Origin: Plumapathes pennacea
Taxonomy: Eukaryota; Cnidaria; Anthozoa; Antipatharia; Myriopathidae
DNA: 64,000 nt
Direction: 5' to 3'
Assembly: GCA_964036295.1 (NCBI GenBank)
Contig: OZ038465.1
Coordinates: forward strand, 25,702,870-25,766,869
Part shown: positions 34,152 through 45,157 of the stretch, piece after piece
How positions within the stretch are numbered: the stretch's first letter is position 1
Layout: each line of letters starts with the position of its first letter
The notes under the pieces: model-generated
Seen by the model: the letters and a program-made list of their open reading frames with translations, nothing else
What the model was told of the DNA's origin: nothing
The model's database searches: none
Translations under genes and position numbers: made by a program

Positions 34152-35475
34152 ACGTAATATAAATTGTATTACGGGTATTTTGACCCTTGTGCTGATGTGT
34201 GGAAATTTAATAATGGGTGAATTATATATGGGGTTACGGGGGCAATAAACTAGCGAATATGATTGTGTAAAGAAATTGTGCATGTTAGTGCGTGATAACA
34301 TGTTGCAGCGCTAAATACGGTTGGGGTCGGGTTGTTGAACTGTGGGGAACGTGGTAAATGGGCCGAAATCTGGAATTGGTAACCTGTGGTGCGCACGTGC
34401 GTTGTGAAACGATGGAAATAGGAGGCGCTGTGACAGAGAAAACCAAGCGAAGAGCGAAATGAAAGCGGCGAAATGGAGGGATCGGCGTATACGTGGAATA
34501 AAAACTAATAATATATAACTTGGGGGTGGGGCGGGTGGTTGGGGAGAGCGCTCGAAAAAATGTGGTGAACCGATGACCATCATGAGTGGTTCGTCCGCCG
34601 AAGCAACCGTGTTATTCTCATCAGGGGCATAGTAACGTGGTTGCTCCATGAAGGTGAAAAGTTCCTTCGATGGTACGTGTTTCGAAATGGTAGGCGCGCG
34701 CCATCCATGCCCGACACGTTCGGCGGTTACGAACTTTTGGCCCTGGCCGAGTTGAGGGTGAGGGAGAAAAACCGGGGGTCGATGGTCAAGAGTTCAACAC
34801 AGGACGGGGAGGGGGAATAGGAGAAGAAAGTTACCTCGAAATATCCCCGAAGGCCGGTATGTTCTAACGGCGTTGAAGCGCTTTGCAAGGTCCTTCGTGG
34901 ATTGCATGACAAGCAGCGGCAAATGAGGTCGTAACAGGGGCGCGTGGGACGCTAAGTTGCGTTTGGTTTGGGGGGGCGTGTGCTGTTGTGGCCAATAGGA
35001 AGTGCGCACCGATAATTATTAACGATTATGGACGGGGAGGGGGGGGCAGGGGGTTTTTGGTTCAAGGCATTACGTCATCCTGGACGGTGTTGTTCGTATG
35101 TGTCCGCAGTGCACATGATCACGGTCAGCGGCAGTGCACACGGTCATGGTCAGCGGCAGTGCACGGACACAACATTTGGGGCCGCCATCTTGTGTAAGGA
35201 AAGACTAATGGAGTTATGTTCGGTTGAGCCGCTTGTGGGTCTGTTGGTGATCGTATCATTACGAGGAATGACTTGGTTGGCCATTTTGTTCTGGGCAAGT
35301 GTAACTGTTCGTTTATGATAGATCGTATTGCGTGCATCGGATTCGTCGTTGAAGCCTTCAGTGTTTGAATGACCGTCGAGTGAGATTGAGGAGGCCAGTG
35401 TTGCTTTTTTGTGGAACGGTTGAATCTTTGTTGACATGTAACATCTCGTTGTGGATGGTAGAACAATAAAGAGGT
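34152..35475 (-). repeat. PLE terminal unit R2 (upstream of copy A)
   Basis: Near-identical to R1 and R3 (a few substitutions, shorter G run near 35040). It starts sharply at ACCTCTTTATTG, without the 3' region that precedes R1 and R3. In PLE terms it is a 5'-truncated terminal copy serving as the upstream pseudo-LTR of copy A. Confidence 0.85.
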
Positions 35476-36800
35476 ACGTAATATAAATTGTATTACGGGT
35501 ATTTTGACCCTTGTGCTGATGTGTGGAAATTTAATAATGGGTGAATTATATATGGGGTTACGGGGGCAACAAACTAGCGAATATGATTGTGTTAAGAAAT
35601 TGTGCATGTTAGTGCGTGATAACATGTTGCAGTGCTGAATACGGTTGGGGTCGGGTTGTTGAACTGTGGGGAACGTGGTAAATGGGCCGAAATCTGGAAT
35701 TGGTAACCTGTGGTGCGCACGTGCGTTGTGAAACGATGGAAATAGGAGGCGCTGTGACGGAGAAAACCAAGCGAAGAGCGAAATGAAAGCGGCGAAACGG
35801 AGGGATCGGCGTATATGTGGAATAAAAACTAATAATATATAACTTGGGGGTGGGGCGGGTGGTTGGGGAGAGCGCTCGAAAAAATGTGGTGAACCGATGA
35901 CCATCATGAGTGGTTCGTCCGCCGAAGCAACCGTGTTATTCTCATCAGGGGCATAGTAACGTGGTTGCTCCATGAAGGTGAAAAGTTCCTTCGATGGTAC
36001 GTGTTTCGAAATGGTAGGCGCGCGCCATCCATGCCCGACACGTTCGGCGGTTACGAACTTTTGGCCCTGGCCGAGTTGAGGGTGAGGGAGAAAACTGGGG
36101 GTCGATGGTCAAGAGTTCAACACAGGACGGGGAGGGGGAATAGGAGAAGAAAGTTACCTCGAAATATCCCCGAAGGCCGATATTTTCTAATGGCGTTGAA
36201 GCGCTTGGCAAGGTCCTTCGTAGATTGCATGACAAGCAGCGGCAAATGAGGTCGTAACAGGGGCGCGTGGGACGCTAAGTTGCGTTTGGTTTGGGGGGGC
36301 GTGTGCTGTTGTGGCCAATAGGAAGTGAGCACCGATAATTATTAACGATTATGGACGGGGAGGGGGGGGGCAGGGGGTTTTTTGGTTCAAGGCATTACGT
36401 CATCCTGGACGGTGTTGTTCGTATGTGTCCGCAGTGCACGCGATCACGGTCAGCGGCAGTGCACACGGTCATGGTCAGCGGCAGTGCACGGACACAACAT
36501 TTGGGGCCGCCATCTTGTGTAAGAAAAGACTAATGGAGTTTTGTTCGGTTGAGCCGCTTGTGGGTCTGTTGGTGATCGTATCATTACGAGGAATGACTTG
36601 GTTGGCCATTTTGTTCCGGGCAAGTGTAACTGTTCGTTTATGATAGATCGTATTGCGTGCATCGGATTCGTCGTTGAAGCCTTCAGTGTTTGAATGACCG
36701 TCGAGTGAGATTGAAGAGGCCAGTGTTGCTTTTTTTTGGATCGGTTGAATCTTTGTTGACATGTAACATCTCGTTGTGGATGGTAGAACAATAAAGAGGT
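35476..36800 (-). repeat. PLE terminal unit R3 (3' of copy B)
   Basis: Head to tail with R2: the 3' end of R3 (...TTATATTACGT) joins directly to the first base of R2. It belongs to copy B. A frame of 282 codons crosses the R3/R2 junction only because no stop happens to fall there. Confidence 0.85.
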
Positions 36801-37840
36801 AAGATTTGAAGGGGTTGGTAGTGTTTGAGTTTTGTAAATAACGTGTTTTTATTGATGCATAAATCGGTTGTTATAAATGAATTAAGTCGGCGATCATAAA
36901 TATGTACACATTTGTTTTGCTTATTGGAAGTAGTGGAATATATACAGAGTGAAAATGGAAATTACATTGTGGTTTGCTATGTAGAGTGAAAATTTTTTTT
37001 GAGAAATTGTGATTTTGCATGGTTGCAGTGAGAATATCACTTGGAAACAAGAGTACTGATTAGATTTGATTTGGAATATTTCTAGTTTGATGCAGTGTTG
37101 GCTCTTATTGAGCTCTGGCTGGAATCCACAGGAGCTTCTGGGTTGTTGCGAGATTCTTGTGGGCTGTTCTTGATTTGGGCTTGCATGTTATATTTATGTT
37201 GTTGAATATGTTGATATTTATGTTGTCTATACTAGGATTTCATTGTGGGAATTTTTGATTATGGTTTCCGTTACAATATTGAATGAGTATATTTGTTTGG
37301 CTTTATGAAGAAAGTATCTTATATATAGTGTAGAATGAATGTTGGAATACCATTTGTTGACATGGGAGTAGTTGGAATAGTCCTATTTGGATCCGGTGTT
37401 TGCTGTTGCTTGGCTCTGATTGGGATCCACTTGAGCTTCTGGGTGCTGTGAGGTTTTTGTGGACTTTTCTTGATTTGAACTTGCATCTCAAATTTATGGT
37501 GTTGGATGAATTTTTTCTTTGACTTTCTTGTAAATTGTTTTTCTGTTTTTCCCTTTCTTTTAGTCTTTTTTGGTTAAGTGTTTCTGGTTCTTTGGTTGTT
37601 CAGGTAGGCGGGCTGCTGGTTCACTTGTTTGTGGTTTGGCAGCTGGTTCGATAGATCTGTTTTGTCCAGGCTTGGATTTGGTGCCAATGTGTTGGAGGCA
37701 GTGGATTGGTTTTTTCTTCTGGGGCGCGGAGACCTCTTCGAAAGCTTTTTGTGTATATTGTGATGATTGGACTTGGTGGATGTTGCAATGGTACAGATTA
37801 GGGATGGCTGGTTTATGGTTGGTGGTGTGAGTTATGTTTG
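36801..37840 (-). other. PLE copy B 3' non-coding region
   Basis: Matches 29748-30783 almost base for base, with small indels (for example an extra TATG just after the RT stop and a longer T run near 36995). No endonuclease domain. Confidence 0.7.
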
Positions 37841-39763
37841 TTAGTGATCATGAAGTTGAAATCGGCTTTTGACGAGCATGTCTCTGATGTTTTTGTGTTT
37901 GGTATACGCAGTTAAAGGTTTGTTGGGGAAAAGTTGTTGTAGGGTAGTGTCATCCTGGATTAGTTGCCAGTGTTTCTGTAAAGTCGCTGAAATTGTAGGT
38001 TGATGTTTGTTGTAGGGAATTATGAAGGGTAGAACCTTCCCTTCTTTATGTTCCTTTGTAGTTGGTTGGAGGAGTTGTTTTTGAGTATATTGTGTGGCTT
38101 TCGTAAATGTTTTTTGTATCGTAGAGTGGGCGTAGCCTCTTGCTAAGAGTATTTTGTGTAGTCGTTCGAGTTGTTGCTGTAGCTCGTAGTCATTGGTAAT
38201 GATACGTCGGTATCGAAGGGCTTGACTGTAGATTGTTCCTGTCTTACATGAATGGGGATGGTGGGAGGAGTTGTGTAGGAGTAGTCCCTTGTCAGTTGGT
38301 TTTATGTAGAGGGAGGATTCAAGTTTGCAGTCAGGGGTTAGGCGGATGGTTGTGTCGAGAAAGTTTACTGAAGTTTGGGACTGTTCGTGTACAAATTTGA
38401 TGGTGGGGTGGGATGAGTTGAGGTGGTCGAGGAAAGTGGGGAGTGTTGTTTTGCCATGCGGCCAGATCATGAAAATGTCGTCAATAAACCGTTTCCATAG
38501 GAGAGGTTGTAGTTGGTTGGGGGCATTTTGTAAAATTTGTTTTTCTAAGGCAGCCATGAACAGATTAGCATAGGAAGGGGCCATTCGTGTTCCCATGGCT
38601 GTGCCTTGGGTTTGTAGGAAGTAGTCGTTGTTAAATGAAAAGTAGTTGTTTTGGAGGATAAATTTGAGGAGGGTTTTGATATCGTCAAGGGGTGGTTGTT
38701 GGGGTTGTGGTGGGACCAGGGAGAGAGCTTCGATAGCTGCTTTGATACCTTCGTCATGGGGGATGTTGGTGTACAGGGAGGTGACGTCGATTGTAACCAT
38801 GATTGTGTCGGGGGGTAGGGGAGTGTTGATGTCAAAAATGATGTTGAGGAAATGTGTTGTATCCTTGATGTAGGATGGGATTTGATGGACAAGTGGTTTT
38901 AGGAAGTAGTCGACAAAGGATGATAGTTTGTCAGTTGGAGAGTCACAGCCAGATATGATTGGTCTACCTGGCATGTTGGGTTTGTGTATTTTGGGTAGTA
39001 AATATAGAGGTGGGGTTCGTGGAGGGTTTTTGGGTAGGAGGTACTTGTGGGTAGTGTAGTCGATTTTGTTGTCAGTTCTCATCTGGTTGATGAATTTGGT
39101 AATTTGTGAGGTGAGGAATGGGATAGGGTTCTGTTGAATTTTAACGTAGTGGGCTGGGTTGTTCAGTTGTCGTTGGGCTTCAGTTATATAGTCTTGGGCT
39201 GGCCAGAGGACGATTGCGCCACCTTTGTCAGCTGGTTTTATTACAGTATTTGGTAGAGTTTGTAGGGACTTAATGGCAGCTTGTTCGGATGGGCTAAGGT
39301 TGGTGGTAGGTTGGGTTGTGGGGAGGGTTGTTTGTAAGGACTGTCGTACGTTAGCCATGTATTCCAAAAGGTTGGGGTTGTCAGGGTTTGGTGGGTGCCA
39401 GTTGCTTTTGGTTCTGAAGGGATGGGGGTTGTTTATGGTAAACCGGAAGTTATAGTTGAGGTACATTTGTCTTCGAAATCGGGAGAAGGAGTTTAGAGTT
39501 GTTGTGTTGTTGGTGGGTGGGGGAGTGGGGATAAATTTGAGACCTTTTTCAAGTAAGGATTTTTGGCTGGGGGTGAGGTTGTGGTTGGTGAGGTTGACGA
39601 CGTAGTTGTTGTGAACGTTGGTGTGGTTACGGGAGAGAAGGTATTTTCGTCTTTGGTTTTGTGTTGTTTTGGATTTGCGTCGGTTTCGTTTAAAGGATGG
39701 TCGGAGAATTGAGATAAGTGATCTTGGATGTTGTTGTTCGTGGACGTTGGTAGGTTTGGATAG
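37841..39763 (-). CDS. Penelope-like reverse transcriptase, copy B
   Basis: Intact, same length and domains as copy A; the first methionine is at 39466 and the open frame goes back to the ORF1 stop at 39766. Differences are few and mostly conservative, for example TIDVTSLYTN for TIDITSLYTN and LTPDCKLE for LTPDYKLE. The catalytic TMVTID and RFIDDIF motifs are unchanged. The same end after DMLVKSRFQLHDH shows that the missing GIY-YIG domain is a property of the family and not damage to one copy. Confidence 0.93.
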   Translation of the reverse strand, partial: LSKPTNVHEQQHPRSLISILRPSFKRNRRKSKTTQNQRRKYLLSRNHTNVHNNYVVNLTNHNLTPSQKSLLEKGLKFIPTPPPTNNTTTLNSFSRFRRQMYLNYNFRFTINNPHPFRTKSNWHPPNPDNPNLLEYMANVRQSLQTTLPTTQPTTNLSPSEQAAIKSLQTLPNTVIKPADKGGAIVLWPAQDYITEAQRQLNNPAHYVKIQQNPIPFLTSQITKFINQMRTDNKIDYTTHKYLLPKNPPRTPPLYLLPKIHKPNMPGRPIISGCDSPTDKLSSFVDYFLKPLVHQIPSYIKDTTHFLNIIFDINTPLPPDTIMVTIDVTSLYTNIPHDEGIKAAIEALSLVPPQPQQPPLDDIKTLLKFILQNNYFSFNNDYFLQTQGTAMGTRMAPSYANLFMAALEKQILQNAPNQLQPLLWKRFIDDIFMIWPHGKTTLPTFLDHLNSSHPTIKFVHEQSQTSVNFLDTTIRLTPDCKLESSLYIKPTDKGLLLHNSSHHPHSCKTGTIYSQALRYRRIITNDYELQQQLERLHKILLARGYAHSTIQKTFTKATQYTQKQLLQPTTKEHKEGKVLPFIIPYNKHQPTISATLQKHWQLIQDDTTLQQLFPNKPLTAYTKHKNIRDMLVKSRFQLHDH

Positions 39764-40543
39764 TCATTTGCGTTTGGGTGTTGGGAAGGTTCGTGGGTTT
39801 CTTGTTAGTGTTTGGTAGGAGTAGCGATGGGTGGGGATTTGTTGGTTGTTAGTAGTTGTGGTTGGCCATGTTTTTGGGTAGTTATGTTGGTTGGTGGGGT
39901 TTGGATGAACTGGGATGTTCATAAGGCTTGGGATTGGTGTGGTTGTATTGTGAGGGACTGTCGCTGTAGGGGTTTTTGGTCTTTTGTTGGGGACGTATGG
40001 GGTCTGTGTTCGTTGTCGTTTTTGTCCTTGTTGTGGATTGTTGATTCGTGGTGGAGCATTGTTGATGGTTTCTTTGGTTGTCAATTCGTCAGCATGTAGG
40101 TGAACTATTTCGTGGAGTAGATTGAATTGGGGGTTGGTGGAGGGATGGTATTTGTCAGTAATCATTTTGATTTGGTTGTCAAGTTGTTGTATACACAGTT
40201 GGTATTGCTGTTTAAGTATTTGGCATAGTGAAATGCCAGTAGTCATAAGTAGTTTGTTCCATTGTTTCTGTAGCTCAGGCGAAAGTCGTGTCCTAGTCTC
40301 TGCGGTCAGTGTAAGTCCTTGTGGTGGTTTGCCCGATTTGATGTAAATGTCCATTGCTGTAATTTGTTTCTCGTTTTGTATTTTTTTGCGTGACAGTTCA
40401 GTGAGTTGTTTGTAATCGTCTTTGTTGAGATGGGAAAGTAAGGGTGCGTTGGTTTGGTTTGTGATGGGTTCAGATGTTGCTGGTTGGTTGGGGGGGAGGT
40501 GGTCCATGTTGTTTGTGGTCAATTGTGATGGGGTTGGGAGAAG
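39764..40543 (-). CDS. PLE ORF1, copy B (5'-truncated)
   Basis: C-terminal ~260 codons of ORF1, lined up with copy A from LLPTPSQLTTNN onward, with one codon inserted (NNMDHLPPN versus NNMDLPPN). Homology to copy A stops at about 40543 inside the codons for LLP. The few upstream codons that stay open (MQYDR) are flanking DNA. The TGA-CTA junction to RT is intact. Confidence 0.85.
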   Translation of the reverse strand, partial: LLPTPSQLTTNNMDHLPPNQPATSEPITNQTNAPLLSHLNKDDYKQLTELSRKKIQNEKQITAMDIYIKSGKPPQGLTLTAETRTRLSPELQKQWNKLLMTTGISLCQILKQQYQLCIQQLDNQIKMITDKYHPSTNPQFNLLHEIVHLHADELTTKETINNAPPRINNPQQGQKRQRTQTPYVPNKRPKTPTATVPHNTTTPIPSLMNIPVHPNPTNQHNYPKTWPTTTTNNQQIPTHRYSYQTLTRNPRTFPTPKRK

Positions 40544-40609
40544 CCTGTCGTATTGCAACCCAGTATTTTACTTAGCGTTTGGATGCAGTCCTACGGCATC
40601 GATCTTCGG

Positions 40610-41350
40610 AAATCTATCGAGGTAAGTCAATTCCTTCCACCTAATTTTTTCCCTCCCCTCCTTGTGTCGAAGTCTTGACCATCTTCCCCGCCTTTCTCCC
40701 TTCACCCTCAACTCGGCCAGGGCCAAAAGTTTGTAACCGTTGATCGTGTAGGGCATGGATGGCGCGCGCCTACCATTTCGAAACACGTACTATTGAAGGA
40801 ACTTTCACCTTCATAGAGCAACCGCGTTACTATGCCCCTGATGAGAATAGCGCGGTTGCTTCGACGGACAAACCTCAAATGATGGTCATTAGTTCGACAC
40901 ACTTTTTAGAGCGCTCTTTCCTACACCACCCGTTTAACTTCCACTTTTATTAATTACTGTTATTGTGTTAGCGTCTTCACTAATCCCTTCGTTTTTCAGT
41001 TCTCTGTTTATTGTATTCTCGGTTTTATTCGCTCTTCGCTCCCGTCCCCTTTGTTACCCAACACACGTGTTAACTACCGACCCCAACTACATTTCTCCCT
41101 ACCGAAAATCCCTACACAAATACAAGCCCCGACACGGACCCCATTTTAGCGCTGCAGCATATAATCACGTACTAACGCACATCATTTTAATTTATACTTC
41201 ACTTCGCCACTCGATCACTCCCTTAACCTCATATAACTCATCCACCATTAATCTTAATAAAATAGCACAGGGGTCAAAATACCCGTTACACAATTCAAAC
41301 CAGGTTCCCGTTCCCCGTTCCCGATTCCCAGGTTTCCAGGTTTTAAACAT
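40610..41350 (+). repeat. Old inverted PLE terminal unit
   Basis: Diverged R unit in the opposite orientation, adjoining the truncated 5' end of copy B. Landmarks are GGATGGCGCGCGCCTACCAT, the EQPRYYAPDEN codons and CAGGGGTCAAAATACCCGTT near the end. It finishes with the same GGTTCCCG-rich patch and GGTTTTAAACATAGCC seen left of R1. Inverted partial copies beside a truncated 5' end are common in Penelope insertions. Confidence 0.75.
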
Positions 41351-41496
41351 AGCCGGACGGATTTTGGTGTGTAACAGTTTTAAAGCAGCATATGTATACC
41401 AAGGCTTTCAGGATGAGTACAGTATTAGACTGCGTCGGTGTGGTGAAACACGTTTGACAAATCGACCAAAGGCCGATGAGTAAAAACTGAACGCCG

Positions 41497-41696
41497 TTAA
41501 CCCTTTCACTCCCAAGAGTGATCAACTTTGTTTTTCTCTTTTAGTTTCTCACCAGAAATATATCATAGAGTAAGGAGAACTTGGCTTTTGATACCTTGCT
41601 AAGATGATAGCTGATTAAACTATCAATTATCACTACATCTCTCATACATTCTCCTCTTGAGAATCTGCATTTTAAACTTGGGAGTGAAAAGGTTAA
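41497..41696. mobile_element. TTAACCCTTTCACTCCCAAG MITE copy
   Basis: 200 bp, TTAA at both ends (41497-41500 and 41693-41696), inverted termini CCCTTTCACTCCCAAG/CTTGGGAGTGAAAAGG, shared core GAGAACTTGGCTTTTGATAC. piggyBac- or Kolobok-like by its TTAA target. Confidence 0.8.
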
Positions 41697-42287
41697 GGAC
41701 CGTTTACATGGGCGAGTTTTGGTGCGATTTCAAATCGCATGTGTAAACTAACTGCGCAAGAAATTGCCACGGTTTCGAACCAGCCTGAATTTAGATGCAA
41801 TTTAGCGAGCAAAAACTGACTTAGCGTACCCCCCCCCCTACGGTTGGCTTGTTGCGAAAAACACGGCGGATGAACAGACAAAATAAAAAAAACCTTTCAC
41901 TGCGAGCTGAACTGCTCACACAGAGTAATGAAATTAAAGTGAACACTGAAAAAGAGTAATTTATCATACGCCACTGCAAAAGAGAAAGAATCCACGGCTT
42001 AATCCATTTCTCGCCGCCTTCGTCGTTTTATTTGGCGACGAAGACTACAGCAAGCAGTGCTTAATTTCACTCTTCCCTCGTTCGACCTTCCATATCTGTG
42101 TGACAAAAGTAATTGTTCGTGATAGGATTGCGATGCACTCTGCCTCGGTGTCTGTGCATACTGTAAAATTGCAACCAAATCGCCGCTGAATCGCAATAAA
42201 ATCGGCGCCAGTTTACATGCGCGATTTGAAATCACTTCAAAAAATCGCCGCTGAAATCGCATCAAAAATCGCCTGTGTAGCGGGCCA
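41697..42287. mobile_element. Foldback element between two TTAA MITEs
   Basis: Begins GGACCGTTTACATGGGCGAG and ends CGCCTGTGTAGCGGGCCA, with inner inverted motifs AATCGCATGTGTAAACT and AGTTTACATGCGCGATTT. It abuts the TTAA of the MITE on each side, so TTAA is shared by neighbouring elements. Confidence 0.6.
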
Positions 42288-42498
42288 TTAACCCTTTCAC
42301 TTCCAAGAATGATCAGCTCCAATTTTCTCCTTCAGTTTCTCACCCAAAATACATCATAGAGTAAAAGAGAACTTGGCTTTTCATACCTTGCTCAGGTGAA
42401 AGCTGATTAAACTATCAATTCTCACTACATCACTCATACATTTTCTTCTTATAAGGTTGTGAGAATCTGCATTTTGAGCTTGGGAGTGAAAGGGTTAA
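42288..42498. mobile_element. TTAACCCTTTCACTTCCAAG MITE copy
   Basis: 211 bp, TTAA at 42288-42291 and 42495-42498, same termini and core as 41497-41696 and in the same orientation. Confidence 0.8.
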
Positions 42499-42966
42499 AG
42501 GAGCCATGAGGTGTGTATTTTAAATGGCCCTATTATCTCCGCTCTTCTACTTCAACGATTTTGCTGAATCTAAATTAGGGTATGTATTAAATCAATGTAA
42601 GCTGATTCCAGAAATTTAACAAAAATATACCACCAAAATTATTCACTGGGTGCAATTTTGCTCAAAAAGTGCTGTCCCCTTAAACTATAATATCCCTAAA
42701 AATGTTATTACCCAGTTAAATCGAATTCTATTATCCCCGAACGAAGTGAGGGAAATACTCACGACACTAATGCAGTAATATTATACCGCCTACTTGTGTT
42801 ATACCGCCTACTTGGGGACTCCAAGCCTGTCGCCATCTCGAAATTTAACGTTGTCTGTCAGTCAGTCTGTCTGTCTGGCGTACGACTTTAGGCGCGGCTA
42901 CCCCGCTAACCAATAACAAAGGTCGGATTGATCACGTGTGCCCTGTTGTTTTACTCGGAATAACTT

Positions 42967-43158
42967 AAGCCTTGTCCTCACTAGCGCATAAGCATAAGCA
43001 TAAGAATAAGAGAGCGACAGTGGCGACATAAGCATAAGCATAAGGATCAAACACGTCCGTTCCTTATGCTTATGCTTATGTCGCCACTGTCGCTCTCTTA
43101 TTCTTATGCTTATGCTTGTGTTTATGCTATGCTTATGCGCTAGTGAGGACCAGGCTTT
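42967..43158. repeat. Near-perfect palindrome with GCATAA repeats
   Basis: Arms of about 85 bp from AAGCCTTGTCCTCACTAGCG to its inverse CGCTAGTGAGGACCAGGCTT. They include AAGCATAAGCATAAGAATAA and GAGCGACAGTGGCGACATAA, with a ~20 bp loop. The arms are almost identical, so this foldback is young or under gene conversion. Confidence 0.85.
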
Positions 43159-43230
43159 AGAGAAATTAGATTTGAACGAAGCATTTAGATTTGAACGAAG
43201 CAACAATATATCGTAGCTGCGTTCACGAAA

Positions 43231-43640
43231 ATGGAAAACTTAACTGAAAAACTTGAAACACAACAGTCTCGCGAAGCTCGTCTTCAAATGAGAAAGGAAC
43301 AGGCACGAGCAAGGCGAAATCTTGAAACGAGCGAACAACAGCGCATGAATGCCGATCGAAAGCGACATGAACAGAAGCGGGTAATGCAGACAACTCCGCA
43401 AAGAGAACAGCGCTTGAACGCAAATCGGAAACTTCAGGAGAAAAAGCGGGCTGAAGAGAAGACTCCACAAAGACAACAGCGCATGAATGCCGACCAAAAG
43501 TGACATGAACAGAAGCGGGTAACACAGACAACTCCGCAAAGGGAACATTGCTTGAAAGCAAATCGGGAGCTTCAGACGCCGTTTTGTGTTAAACTCAGAT
43601 ACTTATTTAGAAAGGACAAGCAACAAAGGTTAGTCAGTGG
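43231..43640 (+). pseudogene. Charged helical-repeat protein fragment
   Basis: Starts MENLTEKLETQQSREARLQM and continues in ~23-residue repeats with TPQREQRLNANRK, TPQRQQRMNADQK and similar, rich in R, K, Q and E. TGA at 43501-43503 interrupts a repeat (DQK-stop-HEQKRV) and the frame continues to about 43630. Repeats of the (E/P)QRxxRLxxxRx type precede Helitron-like and related cnidarian proteins, but nothing downstream proves such a gene. Truncated or decayed. Confidence 0.45.
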
Positions 43641-44483
43641 AAATCGAACAATCACCGTGACAAATATATTCTATCCCGTATAGCTTGTAACTCGATCACT
43701 TCAAGAATGTATTAAAATCTGTATGCTGATCATTTTCCCTCGAAGTATTGTTTTACTACGCTTCTGTCGCTAGTTTCGGCTACCGTATTCGCTCAGAGCA
43801 ATCGGAACTTGGAGTCTTGAATGATTTAGTCAGATGTCTTATTTTTCTGTAATCTGGCACGCGGTGATTGCAGCGAGAATTGTTCACAAGCCCTTAGAAG
43901 TATTACTGGGTCTGAAGCCCGTGTATAATTTGAAGTAGACTGTTCAAGTTTTGCTTTGATTCTGGGAGAAATCTTGCTGTTTTGAGTGGGTTCACATACA
44001 AAACAATTCGACCCTATTAAATATGCATGCCTGAGTCTGGTGCATGCAGTAGTAAAAACAAATCGCACAGAAAGCCTATTTAATTTTACTGCCTATAAAT
44101 TCAAAATTGGAAAATCAGTGTTCCTTTTTCCCCGTATTACGACGGCCGACCAACTTCAAGCTTTGAGTATTAAATTTCGAGAACGTGCTTGGCAGACTGT
44201 ATGAATTAATTTGACGTGCCGACCGTGGGAAATACGTACTTCGTCACGCAATCGATTCCTTTTTCAACGCAAAAGTATAACACACACCATTCTTTTTCTC
44301 CTTCCTTTGCGTGTAGCACTTGAGTTCGAAGAAAAGATTGAGTCAACATTTCGGTAAAACAAAGGCTACTCTTGTTAGGAGTTACGAAAGTAAAAGTCCC
44401 ATCAATGGCAGAGTGAGGGGGTATATGCGATTATCGTATTTCTAGTATTATTGTTGAATGGTAACTACAACTTTACTCAAAGT
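43641..44483. other. No recognisable gene
   Basis: A plus-strand frame at 43986-44204 has no recognisable relatives. Nothing else seen. Confidence 0.3.
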
Positions 44484-44796
44484 ATTATAGGAATCGCGTT
44501 AAGAGTAATTGTCAGAGAAAACCGGGCAGGGCCAAAACAAATTGGGGTCGGCCAATTCCCATATTTTTTTCAGCGTTTGATGTCTAACGGATATGATTAC
44601 AAATGGCGCTATTTGCAGGATTTTCTGACTTTTCAGTCCAGAGGTTGACCACCCCCCGTTGTTTTCGCCGTCTGGAGGCCAGAAAACCGCTGAAATTTAC
44701 GTCAAGTTTGATGTGCTAAAACCTGTACTTCCCGATGCATTAAGTCAATGAATTTTTTCTGCTCTCTACATATGTCTTAGTGGTTATGATGGTGGT

Positions 44797-45118
44797 TTTA
44801 GAGCGGTTTTCGGATGACTGTCGAAAGTAATTGTGTGATTGCTTTGGTTTTGCGTTTGCTTCGCTTTCGGATTGGTCCATACGTGTTTGTCAGCATGCTC
44901 AGCCAATCAGGAACAGAACCAAAACCAAAACCAAACACTTCTCACGCAAGCAATGGCGTGTACTCGCACTGCTGATTGGAAAGTAAAACCAAACGCAAGA
45001 CCAAACGCAAATTACCTTGGCTTCCAATTGGCTGAACTGTTTTCTCTCAGTCTCTGTGATTGGCCTGTGTGATTACTTTGGTTTTGGTTTTCGACAGTCA
45101 TCCGAAAATGGCTCTAAA
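44797..45118. mobile_element. MITE with 31 bp inverted ends
   Basis: Ends TTTAGAGCGGTTTTCGGATG and its inverse, 322 bp long, with CTTTGGTTTTGCG-like subterminal repeats and CCAAT-type motifs. No convincing target-site duplication. Confidence 0.75.
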
Positions 45119-45157
45119 CTATGTATTGGGATAAGTTGAATATTTTTACACGGTAAA

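Noticed and set aside
30506-34162. Numerous plus-strand frames rich in Trp, Gly and Cys
   Set aside because: Antisense shadows of the A/C-rich PLE ORFs.
35125-35973. 282-codon minus-strand frame across the R3/R2 junction
   Set aside because: It exists only because two repeat units join without a stop; R1 lacks it, and the old inverted unit shows mostly amino-acid-changing differences in the shared part.
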